64,000 nt of DNA from Vicia villosa. Lineage: Eukaryota; Streptophyta; Magnoliopsida; Fabales; Fabaceae. The position numbers and the translations under genes were made by a program. Of the stretch, positions 1 through 11,450 are shown one piece after another. The notes beneath the pieces were generated by a model. That model was not told the DNA's origin. It ran no database searches and saw nothing but the letters and a program-made list of their open reading frames with translations. Position 1 is the stretch's first letter. Each line of letters starts with the position of its first letter. The stretch spans positions 186,001 through 250,000 of the forward strand of contig NW_026705570.1 of the NCBI RefSeq assembly GCF_029867415.1. The letters run 5' to 3'.

Positions 1-2037
1 AGACTTAGAATAAATCAAGATGTCATCTATGAAGACCACAACAAACTTATCCAACTGATCATGGAATATGCGATTCATATACTCCATAAACACACCAGGT
101 GCATTAGAAACTCCGAACGGCATCACCAAAAACTCATAATGTCCGTACCGAGTCCTAAACGCAGTCTTCTGAATATCTTCTTCCTTCACCCGAATCTGAT
201 GGTAACCAGATCTTAAATCAATCTTGCTAAACACACCGGCTCCCACCAACTGATCCATCAAGTCGTCAATCCTAGGAAGCGGGTACTTATTCTTAATCGT
301 CACCTTGTTCAACTGGCGATAATCAATACACAACCTCATGCTTCCATCCTTCTTCTTTACCAACAAAACTGGAGCTCCCCATGGTGAAACACTAGGCCTC
401 ACAAAATGTTTTGCTAGCAACTCTTCCAACTGTTTCTTTAATTCCACTAACTCTGATGCCGACATTCTATACGGCGCCATAGAAACAGGCCTCGTACCAG
501 GAACTAGATCTATGGAAAACTCCACCTCTCTCTTTGGCGGCACATCAGAAAAGTCTTCAGGAAACACTTCGGGAAATTCTCGCACTACTGGAAAATCCCC
601 AACTGCAGCTCGACTCTCCACAGTCAACGATGCAAACACACCAAACAATTGTGCCCCATCTTCTAACAGTCGATTCAACTCCTTGGTAGATAAGACATCA
701 AATTCCACATCCTTCTCAAGAAATGGAAACCTCACCAACTTATGATAACAATCGATATGGACACGATTATTCATTAACCAATCCATTCCCAGAACCACGT
801 CTAACTCGTTCATCGACAAACAAATCAAATCAACAGTAAAGTCCTTACCGAAGATTGATACCGGACAATTCTTACAAACTAGAGAAGTAATCAACGACCC
901 CATTGCTGGTAAATCGATAACCATCTCACCACCCAAATCAGATAGAACAAGACCTAATCTCTTAACACAATCATCGGCTATAAAACAATGCGAAGCACCC
1001 GTATCAATAATAGCAATTAAAGGAATGCCATTAATAAAACAAGTACCTCTGATCAGTCGATCACCCTTGTCCGTCTGAGTTCCAGCCAAAGCAAACACCT
1101 TCCCACCAGCTTGAACTTTCTTCTTCTGGCATTGGCCGCTCATGTGTCCTTCTTCACCACAATTAAAACACACTATTCCCTTGAACGTACAGTCGGGTGA
1201 CAAATGTCCTGCCCTCCCACACTTGAAACATTTCCTCGAGTCACCATTGCAGACATTACTTTTGTGGCCAGGTTTACCACACTTAAAACACACAATCTTA
1301 GCAGGAGCATCTCCCCCACTAAACCTAGGTCCATAATTCATCTTTTTCTTACCCTTCCCTCCATCATACGGCGTCCCACGATTCTGCGGACCTTTGTTCC
1401 TCTTTTCATTAGTCACCTTATGATGAGCATTATTATCCTCATCATAAATCCTACAGCTGTCCACCAAATCTGGAAACACCCGAATCTTCTGATACCCTAC
1501 CGCCTTCTTGATATCAGAACGTAACCCATTCTGGAACTTAATGCACTTAGAAAATTCTGCTCCCTCACCAACAAAGTGCGGGTAGAATTTCACAAGTTCA
1601 TTAAACTTGGCCGCATATTCAGACACAGACATGCTGCCCTGAACCAAAGCCAAAAACTCAGTCTCTTTCTTCCCACGGACATCCTCCGGGTAATACTTCC
1701 TCAAAAACTCTCTCTTGAACACCGTCCAGGAAATCTCTTCACCGGTTGCTTCTAACCTTGCCAAAGTCTCCAGCCACCAATCATCAGCCTCCACAGCTAA
1801 CTGATGAGTGCCATACCTGACTTTCTGCTCTTGCGTGCAATCCATTACACGAAAGATCCTCTCCATCTCCTTCATCCAAGTCAAGGCTCCCTCGGGGTCA
1901 TGCGTTCCCTTAAACACAGGAGGATTCTCCCTCTGGAAAGTCGCTAAACTCCGAGACCTTGCATTCTCATCCGTATGCATAGCTTCAGCCATAGCTTGCA
2001 ATGCAGCAGCAATAGCAGCGTCGTTACGTCCAGCCAT
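1..2037 (-). CDS. Gag-Pol polyprotein, Tekay chromovirus (3' part outside window)
   Basis: The reading frame is open from the ATG at 2037-2035 to position 1. In order it encodes a capsid region (about 2037-1330), three nucleocapsid CCHC knuckles (1290-1249, 1230-1189, 1170-1129), an aspartic protease with a DTGA active site (1005-994), and the fingers/palm of reverse transcriptase ending just after the catalytic F-I-D-D (33-22). The knuckles are spaced exactly 60 bp apart, which suggests internal triplication. The start was chosen because it is the first ATG after the primer site and opens a typical Tekay Gag N-terminus rich in Ala. No stop or frameshift was seen over 679 codons, so this part could be intact. 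RNase H, integrase and chromodomain would lie left of the window. Confidence 0.9.
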   Translation of the reverse strand, partial: MAGRNDAAIAAALQAMAEAMHTDENARSRSLATFQRENPPVFKGTHDPEGALTWMKEMERIFRVMDCTQEQKVRYGTHQLAVEADDWWLETLARLEATGEEISWTVFKREFLRKYYPEDVRGKKETEFLALVQGSMSVSEYAAKFNELVKFYPHFVGEGAEFSKCIKFQNGLRSDIKKAVGYQKIRVFPDLVDSCRIYDEDNNAHHKVTNEKRNKGPQNRGTPYDGGKGKKKMNYGPRFSGGDAPAKIVCFKCGKPGHKSNVCNGDSRKCFKCGRAGHLSPDCTFKGIVCFNCGEEGHMSGQCQKKKVQAGGKVFALAGTQTDKGDRLIRGTCFINGIPLIAIIDTGASHCFIADDCVKRLGLVLSDLGGEMVIDLPAMGSLITSLVCKNCPVSIFGKDFTVDLICLSMNELDVVLGMDWLMNNRVHIDCYHKLVRFPFLEKDVEFDVLSTKELNRLLEDGAQLFGVFASLTVESRAAVGDFPVVREFPEVFPEDFSDVPPKREVEFSIDLVPGTRPVSMAPYRMSASELVELKKQLEELLAKHFVRPSVSPWGAPVLLVKKKDGSMRLCIDYRQLNKVTIKNKYPLPRIDDLMDQLVGAGVFSKIDLRSGYHQIRVKEEDIQKTAFRTRYGHYEFLVMPFGVSNAPGVFMEYMNRIFHDQLDKFVVVFIDDILIYSKS

Positions 2038-2141
2038 CTCTAAACTTCAAAATAACACCAAGAGAAGTAAGCCCAAAAAAAAAAAAAACACAAGAATTGT
2101 TAGACCAAACGACACGACACTTGGTCGGACAAGACCGACCC

Positions 2142-2153
2142 GCTCTGATACCA
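2142..2153 (-). other. Primer-binding site, tRNA-iMet type (element A)
   Basis: The minus strand reads TGGTATCAGAGC, complementary to the 3' end of plant initiator tRNA-Met and the standard chromovirus primer site. It lies 4 bases inside the LTR end at 2158. Confidence 0.95.
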
Positions 2154-3605
2154 CTTATGTAACACCCCAATTCTACCCAGGCATATAGGTACAAATATCA
2201 GAGTATAAAAATTAAATTCATAAAAACAATTAGGGCGTTACACTTAAGTAACCACATAACCAAACATAACATACTCGCAAAAGATGCGTAACACAAATAA
2301 TCAAAGAGGACGGATACATATAAACACCTGAATGTATTCATACTTATATAAATGCATCGGTAAACAAAATATCCACAACATTCTTCCAAAATACATCGCA
2401 TGAGAAGGTATCCACAATACATAATACGAATGCATCTAAAGGATCAAATATACATCAAAAGGATCCTATAAGCATTATCTACAAAATAAGTGTTCGATCC
2501 CCCCCTAGGTGTTACGTATCACGAGCGGACGACACCAAAACGGACAACTACAAAGTGAGCACCTACACTTGCGGATCACCTGCACATTACCCACGAGTAG
2601 GTAACATTAAGGCAGAAGGGTGAGAATATAATTCATAATGAAAGCATGATCAATATAGTAATGCCCACAAATATCATTAAGAATCATATAACAAAATAAT
2701 CCAACAAGTCAACCACAGTCAATATATAAGTAATGCGGTACATGAATGATAACATAATTATAAAGACTGACGATGATGAATGAGACTCGACTATGCGTAT
2801 GCATGTGGTACCAAATCCGGAGTAAAACTCCTCCTTGTCATTATGACAAATACACCTGCCAAGCATTATGCTGGGACTTTATTCCACTCAGGAAGCCCGC
2901 AGGCTGTCGTCATCGAGCACGCAGCTCCCACTGATGACCTCTTGCCACTCAGGCTCATTCCATTACCGAGCATTAAGCCCCTACTGGTAACCATGCCCGC
3001 AGGCCATCTGTTAACAGCATTCCGCCATTAACGTATTGAAATGTTATGCTGTGCAAATATAAGACTCTTTTACACGACAACAACATCATCAACAATATAA
3101 CACGATCATACACTCACGTTACATCGTTTATATTCTATCCAAAAGGATACATCACCAATTAATAACATCGTTATCAATTACATCACACCATAATTACCAC
3201 ACAGGCATTAATAAGCACACAGCACACATATACCGTCAAAACATACTTGATTAGCAAATATCATTTCACAAAATACATTTATGAAAAATTCATTCAACCA
3301 CCAATACACTCCTCTTTATCATAAAGCATGCTCAATAAGCTTCATAACAATTCGAACGGCGTATAAAACGGATTTACGGATCAAAAGTTACAAGGTTTCA
3401 AAGTTTGGATAGTTGAACATACTACACAATTCATCACTTGATCCTAATAAAAATAATAGGAGACTACATCCTATGAATCCTTTAATTAGATAATAATATA
3501 GTTCATTGCGTTAGCTTTCCAACACTTCGAACGGCGACAAAATCGGAGTTACGGTCCAAAAGTTACAAGGTTTCAAAGTTTTGGAAAAACAAAATATGCT
3601 GTTGG

Positions 3606-3696
3606 CCGCTCAGCGGGATGCTTTAGGCCGCTAAGCGGAAATTCCAGAAACGGACCAACGAAAACTCCGCTCAGCGGGCCTGAGGCCGCTTAGCGG
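3606..3696. repeat. Cluster of four CCGCT-N-AGCGG palindromes
   Basis: Perfect 5-bp inverted repeats with one central base lie at 3606-3616, 3628-3638, 3667-3677 and 3686-3696 (centres C, A, C, T). All sit downstream of the candidate TATA box in the sense of element A, so they would be transcribed. Element F has a different palindrome family at the corresponding place (61681-61852). Confidence 0.9.
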
Positions 3697-3807
3697 ACCT
3701 GAGAAAAACCAGAAAAAACCCAGCACGAACAGAACTGTCTCAAGCCCCTTATACCCACCAAAACCACTCCAAAACATCATTATAACACCAATACAACACA
3801 TATATAC

Positions 3808-3815
3808 TATATAAA
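3808..3815 (-). promoter_or_regulatory. Candidate TATA box, element A LTR
   Basis: The minus strand reads TTTATATA within an AT-rich stretch, about 670 bp from the LTR's 5' end. It is the best core-promoter candidate in this LTR; transcription start is not proven. Confidence 0.45.
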
Positions 3816-4485
3816 CAACATAACATCCCACTTTCATGGTTGATTCATTAATCTTTCTCAAAACCTAACTTTTTCTTAAAACTCAATCAAGCCATGGAAA
3901 TGGAAAACAAACATGATCAATGAAGATATCTATCATCATACTACACATACACACCACAAAATCTTGTTTATAACTCCTAAACTCACAAAACTCACAATCC
4001 ACCATTGTTGGTCAACTTAGAAAAGAGCAAGAACAAGAACAAGACAAACAAAACTACAAGAACCATACAATCAAGATAAACTATATTCATCCCCCTTACC
4101 TTGGTTGGATTCTTGGCTCTAGCTTGGTTTGGATTCTACAACTCTCTTCTTCTCTTCTCTTCACAAGTTTCTTTCTTTCTCTCCAAAATATCTCTCTTTC
4201 TTTCTACCTCAAAATATCTCTTTTTCTCTCTATATCTCTTTCTATTTCTCTACTTCTCATTTTCCCCCACTCAACTTTCATAAATTCTAATTTTGGCCCA
4301 AATGTCACTAAACATTAATTCTAACCAATCAACACCCAAAACATAATAATTACACACATGGAAAGTAATAATTAAAACATTAGCATAATTAATATTTACT
4401 GACTGACTCGACTCAAAAACGGTAAAATTAGGAAAATGTAGCAAACATCACAATTAATCAGAAAAACACATTTACGGGCGTTACA

Positions 4486-4696
4486 TAATGCCCCAGCCAC
4501 CTTTCAACGGTGTATGCAAGCAATCTTCTCTGACCTCATTGAAAAGAGTATTGAAGTATTCATGGATGATTTTTCGGTTTTCGGAAAATCCTTTGATATT
4601 TGTCTGGCTAATCTAGATGAGGCTCTAGGAAGATGTATTGAGACCAACCTAATTCTAAATTGGGAGAAATGCCATTTCATGGTAACTGAAGGTATT
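4486..4696 (+). pseudogene. Athila-like reverse transcriptase fragment
   Basis: An open plus-strand segment encodes the central RT palm: a motif beginning N-A-P-A-T-F-Q-R, then the catalytic F-M-D-D-F around 4559-4573, then a thumb-side Cys-His segment. This wording is typical of the Athila lineage. It is cut on the left by element A and on the right by element B (LTR starts 4697). Only about 70 codons survive, so it is a relic; the expected continuation was not found elsewhere in the window. Confidence 0.85.
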
Positions 4697-6939
4697 TGTC
4701 ATACCCCAAAAATTGCCCATCATACTTCAAAAATATTTTGACTCATATGATCTTCAAACTGCTCAAGAATCGGGCACACTCAATTATCTCCTAAACAATT
4801 AACCCACAACTAGGGTTTTGATTCTCTCAAAGTAAAATCAAGTTCTAAGACCTCAAATGGATCCCATGGCCTCTCATATTCTTCAAAGGGTCCTCATGCC
4901 AAGTTTCAAGCTCTGATTCATAAGGTTGCTCAGTCAACTGCTCAAATGGTCAACAGTCGACTAGTTTGACCTAAAAGTCAATTGTGGTCAAAGTACAGTC
5001 AAAACTCCTGATTTTTTGGTTAACATCAACATTCTAATGTTATATTCATCATTTGATCAAAGGTTGATCATGATTCATCAAGAAAAGATCAAAAATCCAC
5101 AAAAGTACAGAGTTACTAAATTAGGGTTTCAAGGTAAAAGTCAATGGAACTTTGACCAGCCATATCTCTCTCATACTTTCTCAGAAATTCCTCAACCTAT
5201 GCTCATTCTCAAGGAAATTTGATTCTCTACAACTTTGATATTGGGCCCAAAGTTAGGAAATGCTTCCGCATAAGAGATATGAGCCAATACATTCCAGGTC
5301 CTTCTAGAAGATCGCAAAAAGCTATTTTTTGTCAGGAGCCATATCATCAAGATAAAATATCCAAATGAAAAATATGTTCCAAAGTAGATTGTAGAGGACA
5401 TCTTGAGCTTTCCAAAAAGTCCTAGATCATCTCCATATGATAAAAATTGAAGGAGATACGAGGCTCAGAAGTTGGTCGATTCTCAAGAAAAACACAAAAC
5501 CCTAATTGCACAATTTGGTGTTTTTGGACTAATGGGCCTAAAGAATGGATCCTAAACATGTCTATGGGCTTTATAAACGTCCTTAAATTAACTATTTTAT
5601 TTCTATCACATTTATTTTATTTATTTGAATTTTAAGGTTTGTAATCCATTAGGGTTAGATCAGTTAATGCACTAACCTTTTCCCCTCTTTGTGCAAATTT
5701 TCAGGGTTACCTCAAGATCCTCCGATTACGCGCCATATCGAATCGAAAGCTAAGTTTTTTAATTCTTTTCCTGTTTAAATATTATTTTACTTTTATTTTT
5801 TCCTTTTGCCCAAAATAGGGTTTACTTCAAATAGTCAATGAATCTCTCCTACACTCACCCTTATTATTTTCTGTTTAATTCTCAGATGTTCAGAGTCAAT
5901 CGAAGGTTCGAGGAAGATCAAGGCTCAAGATAAAGATAATTAAATTAATGATTCATATTTCTTATTTTCTGCTTTAATTCCCCCGTCCCCGCAGGTGTTT
6001 ATTGTAATGGCGTAGGAACTTTTATTTTTCTGCCTTTAATTTCTGCAATTTTAAACTGCGTGGTTAGTAACCCTAGGGAGTGCAAGATTATTAATTAATC
6101 TAGAATCACCTAATTACAAGATAAATATCATCCAAGTTAACCACGTGATTGTTGCACCCACACATCTTTAGAGTAATCCCTCTTGTTGACTTTGTTGCCT
6201 GTTGCCTTATAATTCTGTTGCCTCTAAGTATGCTAAATAGTCAAAGTCCCTCGATTCCGAGGATACCTAAAGCAATGTTGCCTTTAAAGTTATTGAAACT
6301 CCCTCGAGGTTGCCTTATAAAAATATAATGATTGTCCCAATTGCTAAGGTATCCTCTCCTGTTGCCTAAAGGTTAAATGACTATTTTATCCTTCCCTTAG
6401 GCCACTTGCCCTCTTTATGGCATGGGACAGTCTTGTGGCGAACGATTATTCTCGATGACCCTTAAACATCCAATTGAAAGACTTCCTGCCCTCTCATGGT
6501 ATGGATAGACCCTTTCGCCCTAAAAAGCTAAAAGAACAAATTTCTAAACTTAGGGTAGTTGCTATTAATTGCTTGCTCTTTTTCAAATTCAAATTCAAAT
6601 TCAAACTCTTTTTCCCACTAATTTTCAAATACTTTTCAAAAAGACTAGGATTATTTACAAGCTAAAGTTCTTATTCAAATTTCTATTCATACTCCACTTT
6701 TCAAACAATTCAAACATTTTTGAAAATAAAGTGAGCTAAGCAATTAAGAGCCCATGGATGACCATGGATGCAAAGGGTGCCTTACACCTTCCCTTTTCAT
6801 AACTTACCCCCCGAACTCAAAATCTTTTTAAAAGGTCTTTTCCCGTTCTTTTAGCCTTTCCTAAAATTGGATAAAATAAAAGTCGGTGGTGACTCTTGCT
6901 TACCGCGACATTTCGATAAAGTCAGATCACCGTATTACA
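4697..6939 (+). repeat. 5' LTR of element B, internally deleted
   Basis: It starts TGTCATACCCC and ends TATTACA just before the primer site. It aligns with the shared LTR (12044-13552 plus 48630-51094) but is 2,243 bp instead of about 3,974 bp. The missing 1.74 kb lies at the junction near 5635, corresponding to 12983-13552 plus 48630-49796, and includes the only good TATA box and the tRNA-like segment. This LTR is therefore probably promoterless. The U5 part carries six copies of GTTGCCT (6185-6375) and a long imperfect stem (6260-6276 with 6340-6355). Confidence 0.9.
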
Positions 6940-6943
6940 GAAC

Positions 6944-6960
6944 TGGCGACTCTGCTGGGG
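6944..6960 (+). other. Primer-binding site, Ogre type (element B unit 1)
   Basis: TGGCGACTCTGCTGGGG lies four bases after the LTR end. The same 17-mer follows the LTR of Ogre element D (23709). Ogre elements are known to use a tRNA-Arg primer; the tRNA match was not checked here. Confidence 0.85.
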
Positions 6961-8127
6961 ATGCTTTCGATTAAAAAGAGGGGTTACCTTAAAGTTTAGG
7001 ATTCACTTTAAAATTGTTTGATTTGTCTGCTTTATATTTCAAAGGCTGTTTTGGGTATTTACTTGTGTGAAAGATCCTAACCTGGATCTGAGAACCTTAG
7101 GTAAATGGCATGAGACCAAGGAGACTGCAGAGCGTATACTGATGTGGTTGATATGGTGGCCATCGTTAGTGTGACACATTGGTTTGTCCTGGTGTTCCTT
7201 GGGATTCAACTTGAGGAAACACTTGACTGCTGCGTGGTGTCATTAAGCACTAATTTGCCCTTAGAACCCTAGTTGAACTTAACTTTCGCCTATTAGAAAG
7301 TAGCGAGATAGCTGGCTTTGGTTCCGAATGAAGTTGGTTGATACTCGAAGCTACACTCATATGGACTGGACTTTCAGGACCTTCTCGGTTGGCGATTCAA
7401 TTGCCGAACTGAGATAAGCGCCTTCGAGAAAGGTCAATGATATGAGCTCCCTAGAACCCGATCTTTATATAGGATAGGTTGAACCAACTTAACTTCAGTG
7501 GGGAGGGTACTTACCTTCAAACTTCACGCAAGCCTTTAAACCTAAGGGCACTTGTGTGACTTGTTTGTGTTTGAGACTAACCTTTGTTTCCTTGCAGGTT
7601 TTGTTAAAGGACTTGCTCGTCCTTACTATCTTACGCTTTGCCTGATGCATTGCATTCGGATAACATCATGACATCATGACATCATAAGCATAACATGATT
7701 TAACTAACCCTTTCAAGGATCTTATGGATTTAGGGCGCACAATTTCAGGTACTCTTATCAGGGACTAAATTCCTATCAAGGGGCAAGAGGATTTATTTTC
7801 CTCCGGCCACATACCTTCCAATTCAGAGACTCAGTACCTATCAAGGGGCAGGAGGATTTATTTTCCTCTAGCCACATACCTTCCAATTCAGAAGTGTCCC
7901 GAATAAGAGGCGATGACCCACTCGATATGGTGAGCTTGATTCTCAAAGAAAGACTTTCAAAGACAAAATTCATAATTCTTCAGACAAAGACGCGGCCAAA
8001 TCATTTTTTAATGTTGCTAACTAAAATCCTAAAGATCCTTGAAAATATTGCATTTGCATTCATAACATCGCATAACGGGTTTCTTACAATAGGTCTCTCA
8101 TCCTCCCTCGCTGTTTATTTCAGCATC
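6961..8127 (+). other. 5' leader of element B unit 1
   Basis: Noncoding leader between primer site and gag. It contains a 65-bp direct duplication (from about 7771 and 7836, each with GGGGCA followed by GAGGATTTATTTTCCTC). The same duplication occurs in unit 2 (about 51930-52050), so it predates the split of the two units. Confidence 0.7.
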
Positions 8128-8487
8128 ATGGATCTCGAGCAATCAGTCAAAAATCTTCAGGCTCAGAACAACCAGTTCCAAGAAATGATCCTTAACTTGG
8201 CCAAGGGGCAAGAAGAATTGAAGGCACTTCTGATCGAGAAGGAGAAGAATCAACATAAGCATCAAGGTGGTAAAGATAATCGGAAATCCAACACTTCCGC
8301 TCCTAGCTATAAGCCCGATGCAAGGTGCGCATATCATTCCGATGGTCCTGGACATGACACCAATAATTGTTGATCGTTAAAGAACAAGATCCAAGATATG
8401 ATTGATGCTGGTGAAATTGAGTTCAACTCTCCCAAGACTCCTGTGGTGATCACCACTCCCATGCCTAATCATGACAAGACTGATTGA
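8128..8487 (+). pseudogene. Truncated Gag of element B unit 1
   Basis: The ATG at 8128 starts the same Gag N-terminal coiled segment as unit 2 (start 52283). The frame then jumps, by an internal deletion of about 480 bp relative to unit 2 (near 8290), to a nucleocapsid finger of the Tat/Ogre form C-x2-H-x5-H-x4-C (about 8326-8370). The codon after the last Cys is TGA (8371-8373), where unit 2 has Trp; the frame reopens for 38 codons to 8487. The capsid domain is absent, so this is unlikely to form particles. Confidence 0.8.
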
Positions 8488-10835
8488 TGTCTAGACGGAC
8501 GAACTTTTGGATCATTAGTTTTACTTTCATTTGTGTAAATTCTATTCTGTTTGTTTAAACATTCGACTTATGATAGACATTATCTGTTTTAATAATCGTC
8601 ATTAGTGCATTGCATATGTTTGTCTTGAATAAATTATTTCGCTATCACTCATTTTAAATTATGTCTTTACTTTGCATATGTTTTGTGAGATTCAACTTCT
8701 GCTAAGTTGTAAGCCTTTTAAGGGAGGATGACGAAAATGATACCGCAACCTCATACATTATGCTTTTGAACAGACTATGTTGACGATGTACAGGCATTGT
8801 TTCAATTCCTAAGCAGTGGAGATATAAGGATGTTAATCCCTCGTCAACCCCTTTGAGCCTAAGAAGTAGAAGTTTCTTTCTCATACAAAATTAAACCCTT
8901 AATCATAACCTGGGGCAGGGTAGTTACTCAGTTAACTCAATTGTACTAGCTGTTGTTTATACAAATAATGATGGGTTCCCGCAACCATTAAGTCAGGCAG
9001 TCAATGTCCACCAAAAAGAAAAAGATGTTAAGTCAAAACCTATGAAGGAGACTTATAAAAAAAAATCAAAACATCCCGCTGACTGTAATCTCAAAATAAG
9101 CAGTTCAAGCAAAAGTTAGGGATAACAAAATCAAAGTCAAAAAAGGTCGCTACAAATCCTCGACAAAAGAAAAAGTTACAAAAAAAGAAGATTGTCTGCC
9201 CAAATAAAATTGCCGGTGCTTCAACCATCATCAAATGTCAATGTTACGACTTCAAGCTCTACTAAGACTTAAACGCAAAAGTTAACTGAGCATAGGATCG
9301 AAGAACATCATGAAGATGGGGATGGGTACAAATAAACTTTGAGCCATTATCCTTTGTTTCTTAAACCGTGAACCAAGCCACGTTACAACCCTTGAAAGTC
9401 CTAACTGAAGCATGGTTAGTTCAAAAGCATACTGTCACAAAAAAAAGGGGTATCCTGACTCCTTAAAGTTTACTAAAAATCCTGAGTTGATATCATGTTT
9501 TTACAAATATCACTTTCTTACATCTTTTGTTTTACTAAAAATGTTTTTTCAAAAAAACTCAAGACAAACTTATGCATTACATCCCATGAATTCATTATTA
9601 AACATATTCTGCTACATAATTTCAAATGTTAGCATCAGAAAGAATTGGCACAGGGTATGATTAATGACTCAAAGTTATCCTGACCAACAAAGATTACTCC
9701 AAGAAGCAATGTCTCCTATGTATGCAAGGGGCATGGTACGCTTTGCCCAGTCAATTTGGGGCAATCAAGTCAAGATTCCGAGAATCTCTCAAAATGCCAA
9801 ACAGTCAAAGGCATACATCCCAATTGGGTTTCAAACTAGTTCTCGATCAGTCAGGGGCATGACATATTGTTATCCCATCTACTGGGGGAAAGCTGGTCAC
9901 GATTCATAGAATCTCTCAGAGGCACTGAAAAACTAGAGAAAGTAGTCCATCACTGGGGGCATGTCACATCAGTCACAAATCTCAACAAATGCTATTTAGC
10001 TACTAGCATCAGATGATGTCAGTATCTGTCTCTCCTTTGAAGTTCTAATTCCAAACTCAAGTATCAAACATATCAGGCTACTGATTCCAGGGACAGGTAT
10101 ATGCCCGCAAGTAAAAGACCATATATGGTTAAAAGTGTTTTCCAACAGCAAGTACTCAAAGACAAGGGGCAATGAAAAATTGAAAATCTCTGGGAACCTT
10201 CCCCACAGAGCAGTTTTCATAATATATCCCCACATAGCATTCCTTAAGAAGTTATCTTGAAGCAATCTCTTCCTAACATAGACTTGGTTCACCAACGGAT
10301 TTTATACCCCCGACATTGCCGGTTTTCCGACACAATCATCTTCTCTAGCATGGTTTTTTCAAAATTGTCGCTCAAAAATCTGGTCGGATAGTATACTCAT
10401 CTCTCTTGTCCCCAGGATACATCAGGATCAGATCACTCAAGTCAATCTCATCTCCAAGCGAAAATCAAAAATCCCCAACTGGATATTATCTAACGAAAGA
10501 CAGGAATTCTCAATCACTTTGTCATTATCTCCAGCAGCACACAGAGATTTATCTCCTCAACCAGCAATGATACACAGAGTTACCAATATGCTTCGACTAT
10601 ATAGTCCATCCCTGCATCATTCATAAATACATGCATAACATACAGTACTCTCGTTTATTTCGAGAATTTCAATACATGCATCATGACATTGCATAAAACT
10701 AATCTTTCCTTTTCAGGTCATTTCATAATCAAAAGAATATTATCATCCAAGTGCGATGCAAATACAATTATATCAACGATTCAATCTCAACACTCATTCA
10801 AGACAAATACAATTCTAACACAATCAAAGAAATTC
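8488..10835 (+). other. Noncoding 3' part of element B unit 1
   Basis: No pol-like frame is present in any of six frames. The stretch has scattered GGGGCA-containing phrases and looks like a long Ogre-type 3' untranslated region. Small ORFs here show no family resemblance. Confidence 0.6.
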
Positions 10836-10836
10836 T

Positions 10837-11450
10837 TATCCTTTCTAGGAACCTTTCTAGGTAGTCTTTTCTAAGACGTTTCTTATCCTTTCTAGGAACC
10901 ATTCTAGGTAATCTTTTCTAAGATGTTTCATATCCTTTATAGGAACCTTTCTAGGAAGTCTTCTCTAAGACATTTCTCTAAGACATCTATCATCCTTTCT
11001 AGGAACCTTTCTAGGTAGTCTTGTTTAAGAAATATCACTTCCTTTCTAGGAGCCTTTCTAGGTAGTCTTGTTTAAGACATATCATATCCTTTCTAGGAGC
11101 CTTTCTAGGTAGTCTTGTTTAAGACGTTTCATATCCTTGCTAGGAGCCTTTCTAGGTAGTCTTGTTTAAGACATATCATATCCTTTCTAGGTAGTATTGT
11201 TTAAGACGTTTCATATCTTTTCTAGGAGCCTTTCTAGGTAGTCTTGTTTAAGACATATCATATCTTTTCTAGGGGCCTTTCTAGGTAGTCTTGTTTAAGA
11301 CATATCATATCCTTTCTAGGAGACTTTCTAGGTAATCTTGTTTAAGACATATCATACCCTTTCTAGGAGCCTTTCTAGGTAGTCTTGTTTAAGACATATC
11401 ATATCCTCTCTAGGAGCCTTTCTAGGTTAGTCTTGTTTAAGACATATCTC
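10837..11450 (+). repeat. 47-bp tandem array in 3' UTR of element B
   Basis: About 13 imperfect copies of a 47-bp unit beginning TATCCTTTCTAGGAGCC, e.g. starts at 10837, 10884 and 10931. One copy carries a 13-bp insertion (around 10975-10990). Each unit contains two CTTTCTAGG motifs, so it grew from a shorter duplication. Downstream, to about 11660, the units decay into degenerate pieces. Tandem arrays in 3' UTRs are a known feature of Ogre-like elements. Confidence 0.9.

Larger units (their letters stand above)
1..4485 (-). mobile_element. Element A: Ty3/gypsy Tekay chromovirus, partial
   Basis: The element reads right to left. Its complete 5' LTR is 2158-4485, a tRNA-Met-type primer site is 2142-2153, and gag-pol starts at 2037 and runs off the left edge. 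The LTR carries the usual ends (TGTAAC/GTTACA in plus-strand reading). It is inserted in an Athila-like RT fragment; the five bases to its right (TAATG, 4486-4490) are the expected target duplication, but the left copy is outside the window. Three CCHC knuckles and the chromovirus-type RT support the Tekay call; the chromodomain itself is not in the window. Confidence 0.9.
2158..4485 (-). repeat. 5' LTR of element A
   Basis: A 2,328-bp LTR that begins (plus-strand reading) TGTAACACCCC and ends GGGCGTTACA, next to the primer site on one side and the Athila-like fragment on the other. A TATA-like box on the minus strand is at 3815-3808, so U3 is roughly 4485-3840. A degenerate module (sequence around TTACGGATCAAAAGTTACAAG) occurs twice, at 3352-3411 and 3528-3586. 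Four short palindromes lie at 3606-3696. Small ORFs inside are not credible genes. Confidence 0.9.
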
